Below are positions 8,086-16,923 of a stretch of 64,000 bases of DNA, piece after piece. The DNA is from Plut-88900 sp963668115 (GTDB taxonomy: Bacteria; Chloroflexota; Dehalococcoidia; Plut-88900): NCBI GenBank assembly GCA_963668115.1, contig OY764147.1, positions 124,001 to 188,000 on the forward strand, read 5' to 3'. Positions within the stretch are counted from its first letter, which is position 1, and each line of letters opens with the position of its first letter. The notes beneath the pieces were generated by a model. It saw nothing but the letters and a program-made list of their open reading frames with translations, had not been told where the DNA came from and ran no database searches. A program made the position numbers and the translations under genes.

Positions 8086-10143
8086 ATGGTGCCACCAGGC
8101 GAGATTTTTGGATTCATTCCGTTGTGGATCGGGGTGTTTGCGTTTGCGGCGCTCGGGTTCGGGTTTGCGGGCTATGTGGTGTATACGCGGGTGTTCAGAC
8201 TTGTCATGTTGGGCAAGATGGAGAACCGGTTCGACCACCCGATCCAGAGAAGCATGAACGCCCTCGTGGTGGTGCTGGGACAACGGAAGGTTCTCCAAAG
8301 AGTCTCGATGAAGGACAAAGCAGGTTTAGGCCACGTGGCCGTGTTCTGGGGATTCCTATGCTTCGCCCTGAGCTACGTCCTCTTCGTGTTTCTGGACTCG
8401 ATCAATCCCCACATTTCAGAGACGATATTGACAGACACCGGGGTGAAGGTCTATGTGTTCGTCCTGGACGCACTAGGACTGGCAATTCTGACGGCGCTGA
8501 CCTGGGCCCTGGTGCGTCGGTGGCTGGCCAAGCCCCGACGTCTGAGCTTCGACCTGACCCGGAGCTCGGACGCGGTGATCATCGTGGCGGCGATAGCCAA
8601 CCTGATGATTCTCACCTTCCTGGTTGAAGGGTTCTACAACGCGATGGTCAACCAGGACGCGGTGGCGGAGGTCAGTCCCCACGCGGCTTCGCCGGTAGGT
8701 ACGCTGCTAGGGAAGCTGTTCGACGGAGCGAGCTTCGAGGTAGTGAACACGCTTCATGGAATCTTCTGGTGGGCGCACCTGGCGTTGATCATCGGGTTCA
8801 GCATGTACATCCCATTCTCCAAGCACATGCACATGATCGGGGCGCCGATCAACGCATTCCTGCACGACGTGAACCCGAGAGGCACCCTGCACCCGATCAA
8901 GGACATCGAGACGGCGGAGAGCTTCGGGGCCAACATGGTCAACGAGTTCACGTGGAAAGAGCTACTGGATGGGTACGCCTGCGCGGTGTGCGGCAGATGC
9001 TCAGACGCTTGCCCGGCCAACCTGACGGGCAAGGTGCTATCTCCGATGCACGTGGTGGAGGGGATCAAGGACCACCTGCTGGAGGTCGGGCCCGGGGTCA
9101 TAAAGGCCAAGGGAGAGAACGGGAATGGGTCGTCGATACCGGTTATCGGGCATGCCGTGTCCGAGGAAGCGATCTGGGACTGTGTGACCTGCGGGGCTTG
9201 CGAACAGGAATGCCCAGTGGCTATCGAGCACATAGACAGCATAGTGGACATGCGCCGGCACCTGGTGCTTGAAGAGGGCAAGATGCCAGAGACGGGGCAG
9301 ACGGCGCTTCGCAGCATGGAGACCCGAGGCCACCCCTGGTCCGGCACAAAATTCACCCGCACGGACTGGACCGAGGGTGTGGACGTTAAGCTGATCTCGG
9401 ACAACCCGCATCCGGACGTGTTGTTCTGGGTCGGGTGCACACCGGCGCTGGAGGAGAGGAGCCAGGGTATAGCGAAGTCGTTGGCGTCGGTGATGAATAC
9501 GGCGGGGGTGAACTTCTCGATACTCGGGGATGAGGAGACTTGCAACGGGGACCCGGCCCGCCGGATGGGGAACGAGTACCTGTTCCAGCTGATGGCAGAG
9601 CAGAACATCGAGACGCTGAAGAAGCACGGCATCAATCGGATAGTGACGGCATGCCCCCACTGCTTCAACACGTTGAAGAACGAGTACCCGCAGTTCGGGG
9701 GCGAGTTCGAGGTGCTGCACCACAACCAGTTCATAGACCAGCTTATGGAGCAGGGGAAGATAAAGGCGAAGAAGCCGTTTGAAAAGAAGGTTGCTTACCA
9801 CGATTCCTGCTACCTGGGTCGGCACAACGGGGTCTATGAAGAGCCCCGGCGGATGATGAAGAAGATCCCGGGGATCAAGACGCTGGAGATGGCGAGGAAC
9901 AGGAGTCGGGGGTTCTGCTGCGGGGCGGGGGGCGGACACATGTGGATCGAGGAGTCGACGAAGGGGAAGAGGATCAACCACGTGAGGACGGAGCATGCCC
10001 TGGACACCGGGGCGGAGGTGGTAGGTACGTCGTGTCCGTTCTGTCTGCAGATGTTCGAGGACGGGATCCGGGTGAAGGAGCAGGAAGGGAAGCTGGAGGC
10101 GAAGGACCTGGTGGAGATACTGGCGGAGTCTCTGGAGGGGTAG
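8086..10143 (+). CDS. Membrane Fe-S/CCG oxidoreductase (NarI-like + HdrC/HdrB-like, FadF/EMO type)
   Basis: A 685-residue fusion. Residues 1 to about 235 hold several membrane helices of a NarI-like cytochrome b domain (IPLWIGVFAFAALGFGFAG, HVAVFWGFLCFALSYVLFVF, LHGIFWWAHLALIIGF). Two 4Fe-4S motifs follow, CAVCGRCSDACP from residue 299 and CVTCGACEQECP from 366, then two CCG domains (GCTPALEE, ACPHCFNTL; HDSCYLGRHN, GFCCGAGGGHMW, TSCPFCLQMF). This is the architecture of FadF/EMO proteins that pass electrons from ETF or related carriers to menaquinone. I set the start at ATG 8086, with AGGAGA upstream at 8070-8075, instead of a longer in-frame form. It closes the electron-transfer cluster. Confidence 0.88.
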   Translation: MVPPGEIFGFIPLWIGVFAFAALGFGFAGYVVYTRVFRLVMLGKMENRFDHPIQRSMNALVVVLGQRKVLQRVSMKDKAGLGHVAVFWGFLCFALSYVLFVFLDSINPHISETILTDTGVKVYVFVLDALGLAILTALTWALVRRWLAKPRRLSFDLTRSSDAVIIVAAIANLMILTFLVEGFYNAMVNQDAVAEVSPHAASPVGTLLGKLFDGASFEVVNTLHGIFWWAHLALIIGFSMYIPFSKHMHMIGAPINAFLHDVNPRGTLHPIKDIETAESFGANMVNEFTWKELLDGYACAVCGRCSDACPANLTGKVLSPMHVVEGIKDHLLEVGPGVIKAKGENGNGSSIPVIGHAVSEEAIWDCVTCGACEQECPVAIEHIDSIVDMRRHLVLEEGKMPETGQTALRSMETRGHPWSGTKFTRTDWTEGVDVKLISDNPHPDVLFWVGCTPALEERSQGIAKSLASVMNTAGVNFSILGDEETCNGDPARRMGNEYLFQLMAEQNIETLKKHGINRIVTACPHCFNTLKNEYPQFGGEFEVLHHNQFIDQLMEQGKIKAKKPFEKKVAYHDSCYLGRHNGVYEEPRRMMKKIPGIKTLEMARNRSRGFCCGAGGGHMWIEESTKGKRINHVRTEHALDTGAEVVGTSCPFCLQMFEDGIRVKEQEGKLEAKDLVEILAESLEG

Positions 10144-10149
10144 AGGGCA

Positions 10150-10668
10150 GTGGAAACTACCGAAAAGATAGGAGAGGCTTATGTTCGCTACATCAAAAGA
10201 TGGGCAACAATCCCTAACATAAAGTGTAAGGGACAGCGTGAAATTGACTTGTTGGCAGTAGATCCAAAGGACGAAAGCCGGTATCACATTGAAGTTGGGG
10301 TGTCCATATCAGGGGGATTTAGCGAATTGACCAATAAACCCTACGACCCCGAAAAGCTCAAAATTAGAGGCCAAACGCCTAGTCAACGTCGTACGTTCGG
10401 GTTCTTTAAGGATAAGAAATTCGCGTCCCCCGAAGTAGTAGAGAAACTGTCTGAATACGGATTTCATGACGGAAACTATCGTAAAATCATAGTGACATGG
10501 GGGTGGCAAAATGGAGTTAGAGAAAAGGCCGACACAGAAGGTATAGAACTCTGGGACTTTCGGAACTTGGTTAAAGAAATAATCGAAGATTTACGGGGTA
10601 GGCGTACATACTTTACAGACGATACGATGCGCACTCTTCACTTATATGCCCGCGCTGCCAAGTTATAG
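10150..10668 (+). CDS. Orphan protein, weakly PD-(D/E)XK nuclease-like, AT-rich
   Basis: A 172-residue protein from a GTG start 6 bases after the membrane Fe-S gene. I do not recognise the family with certainty. The segment REIDLLAVDP then YHIEVGVS at residues 30-50 resembles the D...ExK core of PD-(D/E)XK nucleases of the Mrr type, but the catalytic Lys position is Gly, so activity is doubtful. Base composition is clearly lower in GC than its neighbours, with many AAA, ATA and GAA codons, which suggests recent acquisition. It could equally be a structural protein of a lost defence or mobile module. Confidence 0.65.
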   Translation: METTEKIGEAYVRYIKRWATIPNIKCKGQREIDLLAVDPKDESRYHIEVGVSISGGFSELTNKPYDPEKLKIRGQTPSQRRTFGFFKDKKFASPEVVEKLSEYGFHDGNYRKIIVTWGWQNGVREKADTEGIELWDFRNLVKEIIEDLRGRRTYFTDDTMRTLHLYARAAKL

Positions 10669-10695
10669 CAAATCCTAAGGGTTCACTCTATACTC

Positions 10696-10917
10696 TCAAA
10701 CTACAGACTGAAACTTGTCACGGCTGAGACCAGCCTGACGAAGGATAGAGGCCATGATGCCCGGATGCATGTCTTTAGCTCCCATCTTGACTATGCCCGT
10801 TCGGGTAGTGCCTTGGGATTCGAGTCTCAACTTCAGATGGCTTCCACGCTGAGAGACCCGTCGGAACCCGATGCGTTCCAATGCCCGGACCACCTCCCGA
10901 CTGCTATAGGACCTCAA
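10696..10917 (-). CDS. hicA: HicA-family toxin
   Basis: A 73-residue dsRBD-like mRNA interferase. It has the family pattern: SSREVVRALERIGF, then RGSHLKLR with the catalytic His27, then GIMASILRQAGLSRDKF near the end. The gene follows hicB and overlaps it by 14 bases, which implies coupled translation. The toxin would cleave mRNA when free of HicB (known for the family). Confidence 0.85.
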   Translation of the reverse strand: MRSYSSREVVRALERIGFRRVSQRGSHLKLRLESQGTTRTGIVKMGAKDMHPGIMASILRQAGLSRDKFQSVV

Positions 10918-11116
10918 CGCTGACGGTTTCCACCTTGGCCCCGGTGACTTTAATAACGTCTACATCCGAGGCGTCTTCGAAGTAGAGCTCAAGGGCCTCC
11001 TGGATGGCGGCGCGGGCATCTTCGCGAGTGTCTCCGAAGGATGCGACGTCCACGTTCAAGGCTTGGGCGATCCATACGTCGGCGTCCCTGTAGAATACGA
11101 CTTCGATGTTGCGCAT
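10904..11116 (-). CDS. hicB: HicB-family antitoxin (short form)
   Basis: A 70-residue protein with the partial RNase H fold of HicB: EVVFYRDADVWIAQALNVDVASFGDTREDARAAIQEALELYFED. It ends after the fold and has no C-terminal DNA-binding domain, so autoregulation by this protein alone is uncertain. It is the first gene of the hicBA pair and begins about 50 bases beyond the terminator of the 16S rRNA gene, reading in the same direction. Confidence 0.85.
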   Translation of the reverse strand: MRNIEVVFYRDADVWIAQALNVDVASFGDTREDARAAIQEALELYFEDASDVDVIKVTGAKVETVSVEVL

Positions 11117-11166
11117 ATCAGCCTCCCTTGGGCCAGTTTAGCACGCCAATGTCCGGACTGCTAAGC

Positions 11167-11197
11167 AAAAAAGAGGGGGTCGGCATCGCCGACCCCC
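11167..11197 (-). terminator. Terminator of the 16S rRNA transcript
   Basis: A perfect 10-pair stem (11175-11184 with 11188-11197) with a 3-base loop. Read on the minus strand it is followed by TCTTTTTT, the pattern of an intrinsic terminator. The plus strand also shows GTGTTTTT after the stem, so it may work in both directions. It separates the rRNA gene from hicBA. Confidence 0.85.
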
Positions 11198-11214
11198 GTG
11201 TTTTTACCTGAGCG

Positions 11215-11246
11215 ACCTTAGCAACTCAATAGTGAAAGGAAGCCGG
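11215..11246 (-). other. 3' arm of the pre-16S processing stem
   Basis: Trailer segment about 100 bases past the 16S 3' end. It is complementary to the leader at 12964-12995 at 28 of 32 positions plus one G-U pair. Such leader/trailer stems are cut by RNase III to release pre-16S rRNA. Two small hairpins lie between this arm and the mature 3' end. Confidence 0.75.
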
Positions 11247-11340
11247 GTCCCTCCCTGTGGGAGGGGAAAGCTCTCCGGCTGGGCCGGAGAGACCGACCTA
11301 GGAGCTGTCTCTGCACCCTGTGGGTGGGAGAGTTACTCCC

Positions 11341-12940
<1,600 letters not shown>

Positions 12941-12963
12941 CTTTTCTTTTGCTTACCTAGCTG

Positions 12964-12995
12964 CTGGCTTCCTTCCACTATTCAGTTGTTAAGGT
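12964..12995 (-). other. 5' arm of the pre-16S processing stem
   Basis: Leader segment about 24 bases upstream of the mature 16S 5' end. It pairs with the trailer arm at 11215-11246 over 32 positions with three real mismatches, so the whole 16S would be looped out by a long RNase III-type stem. Confidence 0.75.
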
Positions 12996-13012
12996 GCGGA
13001 CAGGTGAATGAG

Positions 13013-13041
13013 AATTTACCACGCGGCGGGGACGTAGTCAA
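13013..13041 (-). promoter_or_regulatory. 16S rRNA promoter
   Basis: On the minus strand TTGACT (13036-13041) and TAAATT (13013-13018) are spaced by 17 bases. Transcription would start near 13006, giving a leader of about 65 bases that contains the processing-stem arm. Confidence 0.75.
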
Positions 13042-13134
13042 TACGTCACTACGCCGCCATTTGCCAATCAAAGGGCAATCCCGAACGGCGCTCCGGGTTT
13101 GACGCCTTGTATTCGAAAGGCCCGAACCGCGCCC

Positions 13135-14526
13135 CTAACTCCCGCGGGCAGGGGCCATGGCCGGGGCTGCTATCGTATTCATAAATGTGCGGATTTCAGG
13201 CAGATCCTGAAGGGAAAACACTTGGTATACGGCCTGTTCCACCTGACCGGGATCCAATGTCCTGAGGGCGCAGGAGGTGAATTTCTCGGTGAGCTCTTCG
13301 TCGGAGAGGGGGTATTCGGGGGTGCCGCGGGCTTTGTCTATGCGTCGGGTGAAGGAGTTGCCGTCCTTCATGTTGACGGTGACGTCGATGTAGCCGCCGG
13401 CGTTGACGACGACGGGGGCCTGGGTGTCATCGTATTCGAGCTTGACCAAGCCAGAGAGGCGTTGGACCTCGGGCCTGTCGACGTGGTCCTGCCGGAAGGT
13501 GTCGAGGGTGACTTTGCTGTCGAGGATGGCGGAGGCGACGCAGTACTGCATGCAGAACTTGCCTTCGAGGCCGGTGGTGGCCCGGCTGTATATGAGAGGG
13601 ATGTCCTCGCCGGGGGGCATGGAGATGACGACGTTTTCGATGGAGTCGGGGGAGGGGGTGTGCTCGTGGGCGAGGGCTAGGGTGGCATCGATGGTGCGGT
13701 GGGTGCTGTTGCAGCAGGGGAATTTCTTGACTACGAGGCCCGGGGAGACGATGTCCCAGGGGTTGCCGAGGGTTCCGACTATGCGGGAGGAGTCGGCTTC
13801 ATCCTTGTCGGCGAAGACGCGGGTGTAGTCGATGGGATGGTCAAGGATGTCGGCGGAGGCGGTGAAGCCGTTGGAGGCGAGCAGGGCCGCCATGAGGCCG
13901 GCCCGGGCGGCCTGGCCGACGTGGAAGGGCTTGGTCATGGTGCCGAAGTTGATTCTCATGCCGGCGGAGGAAGAGGCGGCGATGCCGAGGGCCATACCTA
14001 TATTGTCGGGGCTGAGGCCCAGGAGCTTGGCGCATGCGGCGGCGGCGGCCATGGTGCCGGTGGTGGCGGTGGCGTGCCAGCCCTTGGCGTAGTGGGCGTT
14101 GCCGATGGCAAGGCCGAGCTTACATTCGAGCTCGAAGCCGATGAGGAAGGCCTCTAGGACCTGGGCGCCGGAGGAGTCAAGCTCTTCGCCGAGGGCGAGG
14201 ACGGCGGGGACGAGGGGGGCGCTGGGGTGGCCCATGCAGGAGTCGTTGACGTCATCGTAATCCAGGGCGTGGGCCATGACGCCGTTGACTAGGGCGGCGG
14301 AGAGGGCGTCGGAGCGGTGGTTGCGGCCGATGACGGTAGCCGTGGGGTTGCCGCTGCGTCCGGCGAGGGTCTCGGAGAGGATGGCGACGGCCTCGTCCCT
14401 GGCGGCGGCGAGGGATACGCCGACGGTGTCCAGGATGGCGCGCTTGCCGAGGTGTTGCACCTCGGGGGGCATGTCATTGAGCGTGGTGTTGTGGATGAAT
14501 TCGATAGCGGCGTCGGTGGCCCTCAT
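13135..14526 (-). CDS. MmgE/PrpD family protein
   Basis: A 463-residue member of the 2-methylcitrate dehydratase/cis-aconitate decarboxylase/iminodisuccinate epimerase superfamily. Family segments visible are LGKRAILDTVGVSLAAARDE near the N-terminus, VMAHALDYDDVNDSCMGHPSAPLVPAVLALGEE at about 85-115, GWHATATTGTMAAAAACAKLLG, and the KPFHVGQAARAGLMAALLA active-site region. No methylcitrate synthase or methylisocitrate lyase is nearby, so the exact substrate is unknown; in such genomes these proteins usually belong to organic acid catabolism. The upstream region carries a tandem 11-base repeat. Confidence 0.88.
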   Translation of the reverse strand: MRATDAAIEFIHNTTLNDMPPEVQHLGKRAILDTVGVSLAAARDEAVAILSETLAGRSGNPTATVIGRNHRSDALSAALVNGVMAHALDYDDVNDSCMGHPSAPLVPAVLALGEELDSSGAQVLEAFLIGFELECKLGLAIGNAHYAKGWHATATTGTMAAAAACAKLLGLSPDNIGMALGIAASSSAGMRINFGTMTKPFHVGQAARAGLMAALLASNGFTASADILDHPIDYTRVFADKDEADSSRIVGTLGNPWDIVSPGLVVKKFPCCNSTHRTIDATLALAHEHTPSPDSIENVVISMPPGEDIPLIYSRATTGLEGKFCMQYCVASAILDSKVTLDTFRQDHVDRPEVQRLSGLVKLEYDDTQAPVVVNAGGYIDVTVNMKDGNSFTRRIDKARGTPEYPLSDEELTEKFTSCALRTLDPGQVEQAVYQVFSLQDLPEIRTFMNTIAAPAMAPARGS

Positions 14527-14616
14527 GGTGGTCCTCCTCCCAAGGGTTCAACTGTCCGATTGGGGGGAGTATACACCCGTTTCGGTTGTGGGGGGTGGGG
14601 AGGGCGGGGGGCCGGT

Positions 14617-14681
14617 TTGATTGAACGTTGATTGAACGTTGATTGAACATTGATTGAACTCGTAGCTGTTTTGATTGAACG
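14617..14681 (-). repeat. Iteron-like 11-base direct repeats upstream of the MmgE/PrpD gene
   Basis: Four head-to-tail copies of TTGATTGAACG (last base varies in copies 3 and 4) at 14617, 14628, 14639 and 14650, and a fifth exact copy at 14671 after a 10-base spacer. The 11-base period equals about one DNA turn, and the array starts 91 bases upstream of the minus-strand gene, so it could be an operator for a regulator bound along one face. Confidence 0.7.
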
Positions 14682-14719
14682 ACGCCTAGAGGGATTTTCT
14701 GGGGATTTCGCGTGGTGCA

Positions 14720-14770
14720 GGGGTGTGGGTTTTTGATTGTTTAAGGGACTGGGGAAAAACCCACACCCCA
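14720..14770. repeat. Inverted repeat 1 of hairpin array
   Basis: Arms 14720-14734 and 14756-14770 are perfectly complementary over 15 bases with a 21-base loop. First of three hairpins in a row in a non-coding region. Confidence 0.75.
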
Positions 14771-14773
14771 TTG

Positions 14774-14812
14774 ATCCCCCTCTCCCTTAGGGCCTTCAAG
14801 GGAGAGGGGGAT
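14774..14812. repeat. Inverted repeat 2 of hairpin array
   Basis: Arms 14774-14788 and 14798-14812 pair perfectly over 15 bases with a 9-base loop. It starts 4 bases after inverted repeat 1. Confidence 0.75.
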
Positions 14813-14820
14813 AAAAGAAC

Positions 14821-14860
14821 AGAGGCAGAGGTTGGCGCTTCTGCGCCAACCTCTGCCTCT
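14821..14860. repeat. Inverted repeat 3 of hairpin array
   Basis: Arms 14821-14838 and 14843-14860 pair perfectly over 18 bases around a TTCT loop. It lies 9 bases after inverted repeat 2. Confidence 0.8.
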
Positions 14861-15707
14861 AGTTCAGTACTAGGGAGAAGGGAGGGGAAGGTCGGGTTGT
14901 TCTGTTGTGGGGTTTGGGTTTGCATTGTGTCTGGTTTGTTGGAGGTCGGCGATGGAAGACGCTGGCTGGACGCTGCCCCTGTTCCTATCCATGCAGCTTG
15001 TTAGGTGTCCTGGGGTCGGGGGACACCTGCCGCCAGCAATTTGCTGCGCCTCACGTACCAAGTACGGGCTGTGCAAGGCCACACAGGCCGCGAGCAATCG
15101 CCGTGCTTCCTCGTACGCCAGGTACGGGCCGCAAGCCCCATATATGCCGGTGAATTCAACCGGCCGGGGCCAAGCTCCCTGAGGGAGCGGCAGCATTGGG
15201 CAGCCGACTAAACGGCATTGTCATGCCCTGCCGCCAGAGCGCCTTGTGACGCTCGGCCCGCCTCAAACGAAGTCGATAAGACTCGCAGGGGGGCCAGCCC
15301 GGCCCTCACTAATAGGAGGGGTAGGCCAAGGCCTCGACCCTCGTATATGGGAGGGGGAGGCCGGACGGGAACGGTGTAGACCAGGGCGTCTATCCATCGC
15401 CTGGGTAGGGAAGGGGCACGGGACCCGGTGGGGTCGGGTGGGCTTCCCTGGGTGTTGGGTTCCTCCTTAGATTATTGAGGGTGTTTGGTCGACCGTTGGA
15501 TATGATAACGCCTTTGCTCAGGTGTGTCAAGCAAATGTACGGGTTTGGAGGGGAATGCAAGTCTTGGCGTGGGTGGTGGGCAGGGTACCCACGAGGGGCA
15601 CCCCTACAGGGGAGGGGACGCCCCGCGGGATGGATTCCGGCTCTCGGCGGCCGGAATGACGGCAAAGGGTGGGTGGGGATGAGGGGAGGGGTGATGAGAG
15701 AGTGGGG
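14861..15707. other. Non-coding structured region between catabolic genes
   Basis: No open frame here looks like a protein. It holds a perfect 8-pair hairpin at 15003-15028, an imperfect direct repeat pair (15032-15080 and 15090-15138, period 58), a hairpin at 15174-15188 and the dispersed module B repeat at 15627-15662. It could be a decayed gene or mobile element or a structured RNA locus. I compared it by eye with RNase P RNA, tmRNA and SRP RNA core motifs and found none. Confidence 0.5.
15627..15662 (+). repeat. Dispersed palindromic repeat, module B
   Basis: A 36-base copy with core ATTCCGG...CCGGAAT followed by GACGG. It is identical over 36 bases to 16875-16910. Related, diverged copies are at 27762-27791, 50687-50719 and within 53358-53496. 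The layout resembles short REP/dRS3-like intergenic repeats. Confidence 0.75.
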
Positions 15708-16667
15708 TTAGGTGGCGGAGAAGAAGTTGCGGGGGTTGTGGACCATGATTTGGTCGATGGCGGCCTGGGAGATTCCCATTTCTTGGAGGAGAGGGATGAC
15801 GTGGCGGTGGATGAAGAGGTATCCGTCTGCGTTGCGGGCTTCGCGCTTGGCGACCTCTTCCTCGCTGGGTCGGGAGATGGGGATGGACCAGTCGTGGCTG
15901 AGCATAATCTTGTGGCCGTAGCCGGCCTCGATTAGGCGGACGGCGGTGCGGGTGCGGTCGCGCCAGTCGGGGGTGTCGGCGCCTTCGGAGGCCCATCCGG
16001 GGTAGCGGTCGAGGCCGATCCAGGCGCCTTTTTCGAGCAGCTCGATCAAGTAGGCGTGGTTGGTGGTGTCGTTGCTGTGGCCGACGTAGACGCGATTGAG
16101 GTCGACACCTTCTTCTTCGAAGATGACGGCCTGCTGGAGGCCGACCCTTTCGGGCGCCCAGGTGTGGGTGGATATGGGGACGCCGGTGGCCTTGTGGGCG
16201 CGGGCGGCGGCGCGGAGGATGATCTCGCCCTGGGGCGTGACGCCACCCTTGTCGTTGGCGACCTTGATGACGCCGGCCTTGATGTCGGTGCCCTCGATGC
16301 CCTGCTGGATTTCACGGATGTAGAGGGCGGCGATGGAGTCGGGGGAGGCTTCCCAGAAGACGCGGGGGATGTCCCGCCAGGTGCCGGTGGCGGCGACGAT
16401 GTTGACGCCCGAACCCCGGGACACGTCTTCCAACATGCGGATGTCGCGGCCGAGGTCGATGGTTGTGACGTCGATGATGGTCTGGACGCCTTCGGCTTTG
16501 GCGGCGGCGAGGTCCCGGATGCCCCGCTCAATGATCGGGTTTCGGGGGATGAATTCGGGGTAGATTTGCTGGATGCCGGCGGAGGATACGAGGACGTGCT
16601 CGTGGGAGAGGGTGAAGCCCATGTCGGCGGTGTCCAGGGGTCCGAGGACGGAATTGACTTTAGGCAT
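15708..16667 (-). CDS. Phosphotriesterase-family metal hydrolase
   Basis: A 319-residue TIM-barrel hydrolase of the PTE/lactonase family. The binuclear metal ligands are all present: His22 and His24 in SHEHV, the bridging Lys135 in VIKVANDKG, His168 in STHTW, His197 in YVGHSND and Asp259 in LSHDW. Members act on lactones, organophosphates or related esters; which one applies here cannot be read from the sequence. It stands alone on the minus strand, followed by the structured non-coding region. Confidence 0.9.
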   Translation of the reverse strand: MPKVNSVLGPLDTADMGFTLSHEHVLVSSAGIQQIYPEFIPRNPIIERGIRDLAAAKAEGVQTIIDVTTIDLGRDIRMLEDVSRGSGVNIVAATGTWRDIPRVFWEASPDSIAALYIREIQQGIEGTDIKAGVIKVANDKGGVTPQGEIILRAAARAHKATGVPISTHTWAPERVGLQQAVIFEEEGVDLNRVYVGHSNDTTNHAYLIELLEKGAWIGLDRYPGWASEGADTPDWRDRTRTAVRLIEAGYGHKIMLSHDWSIPISRPSEEEVAKREARNADGYLFIHRHVIPLLQEMGISQAAIDQIMVHNPRNFFSAT

Positions 16668-16767
16668 GGTTTGAATGGGGGCTACTCCCCACCTCCCTTT
16701 AAGAGATTAGTGTGATTGTACATCAGGGTTGAATGCTCACCGGGGACATCCTCGGATTATTCCACTG

Positions 16768-16910
16768 GGAGGGCTCTGCGTAACCGCGAGCTTGGAGGGC
16801 CGGGACACCCCACCCATTCCGCTCGGTTGACCCTTCGACTCCGCTCAGGGCGAGCGAAATTCCCCACCCCTAAGGGGATGGATTCCGGCTCTCGGCGGCC
16901 GGAATGACGG
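16768..16910 (+). repeat. Composite dispersed repeat, copy 1 (modules A and B)
   Basis: Module A runs at 16816-16860, palindromic ends around a core GACCCTTCGACTCCGCTCAG (core 16829-16853). Module B follows at 16875-16910. The same order of segments recurs at 53358-53496, and the module A core is identical over 25 bases at 62025-62049. Confidence 0.75.
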
Positions 16911-16923
16911 ATAGGCAATCGAG

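Noticed and set aside
9037..10287. Long minus-strand frame opposite the membrane Fe-S gene
   Set aside because: The plus strand encodes clear Fe-S and CCG motifs; the minus frame is a His/Leu/Arg-rich shadow typical of high-GC DNA.
14720..14860. CRISPR array
   Set aside because: The hairpins differ in sequence and there is no regular repeat-spacer pattern and no cas gene.
15003..15470. RNase P RNA, tmRNA or SRP RNA
   Set aside because: Core motifs of these RNAs could not be found on either strand by eye; a covariance search would be decisive.
14276..15711. Many short frames in the structured region
   Set aside because: They are Pro/Arg/Gly-rich, overlap perfect hairpins and have no ribosome sites; the region looks non-coding.
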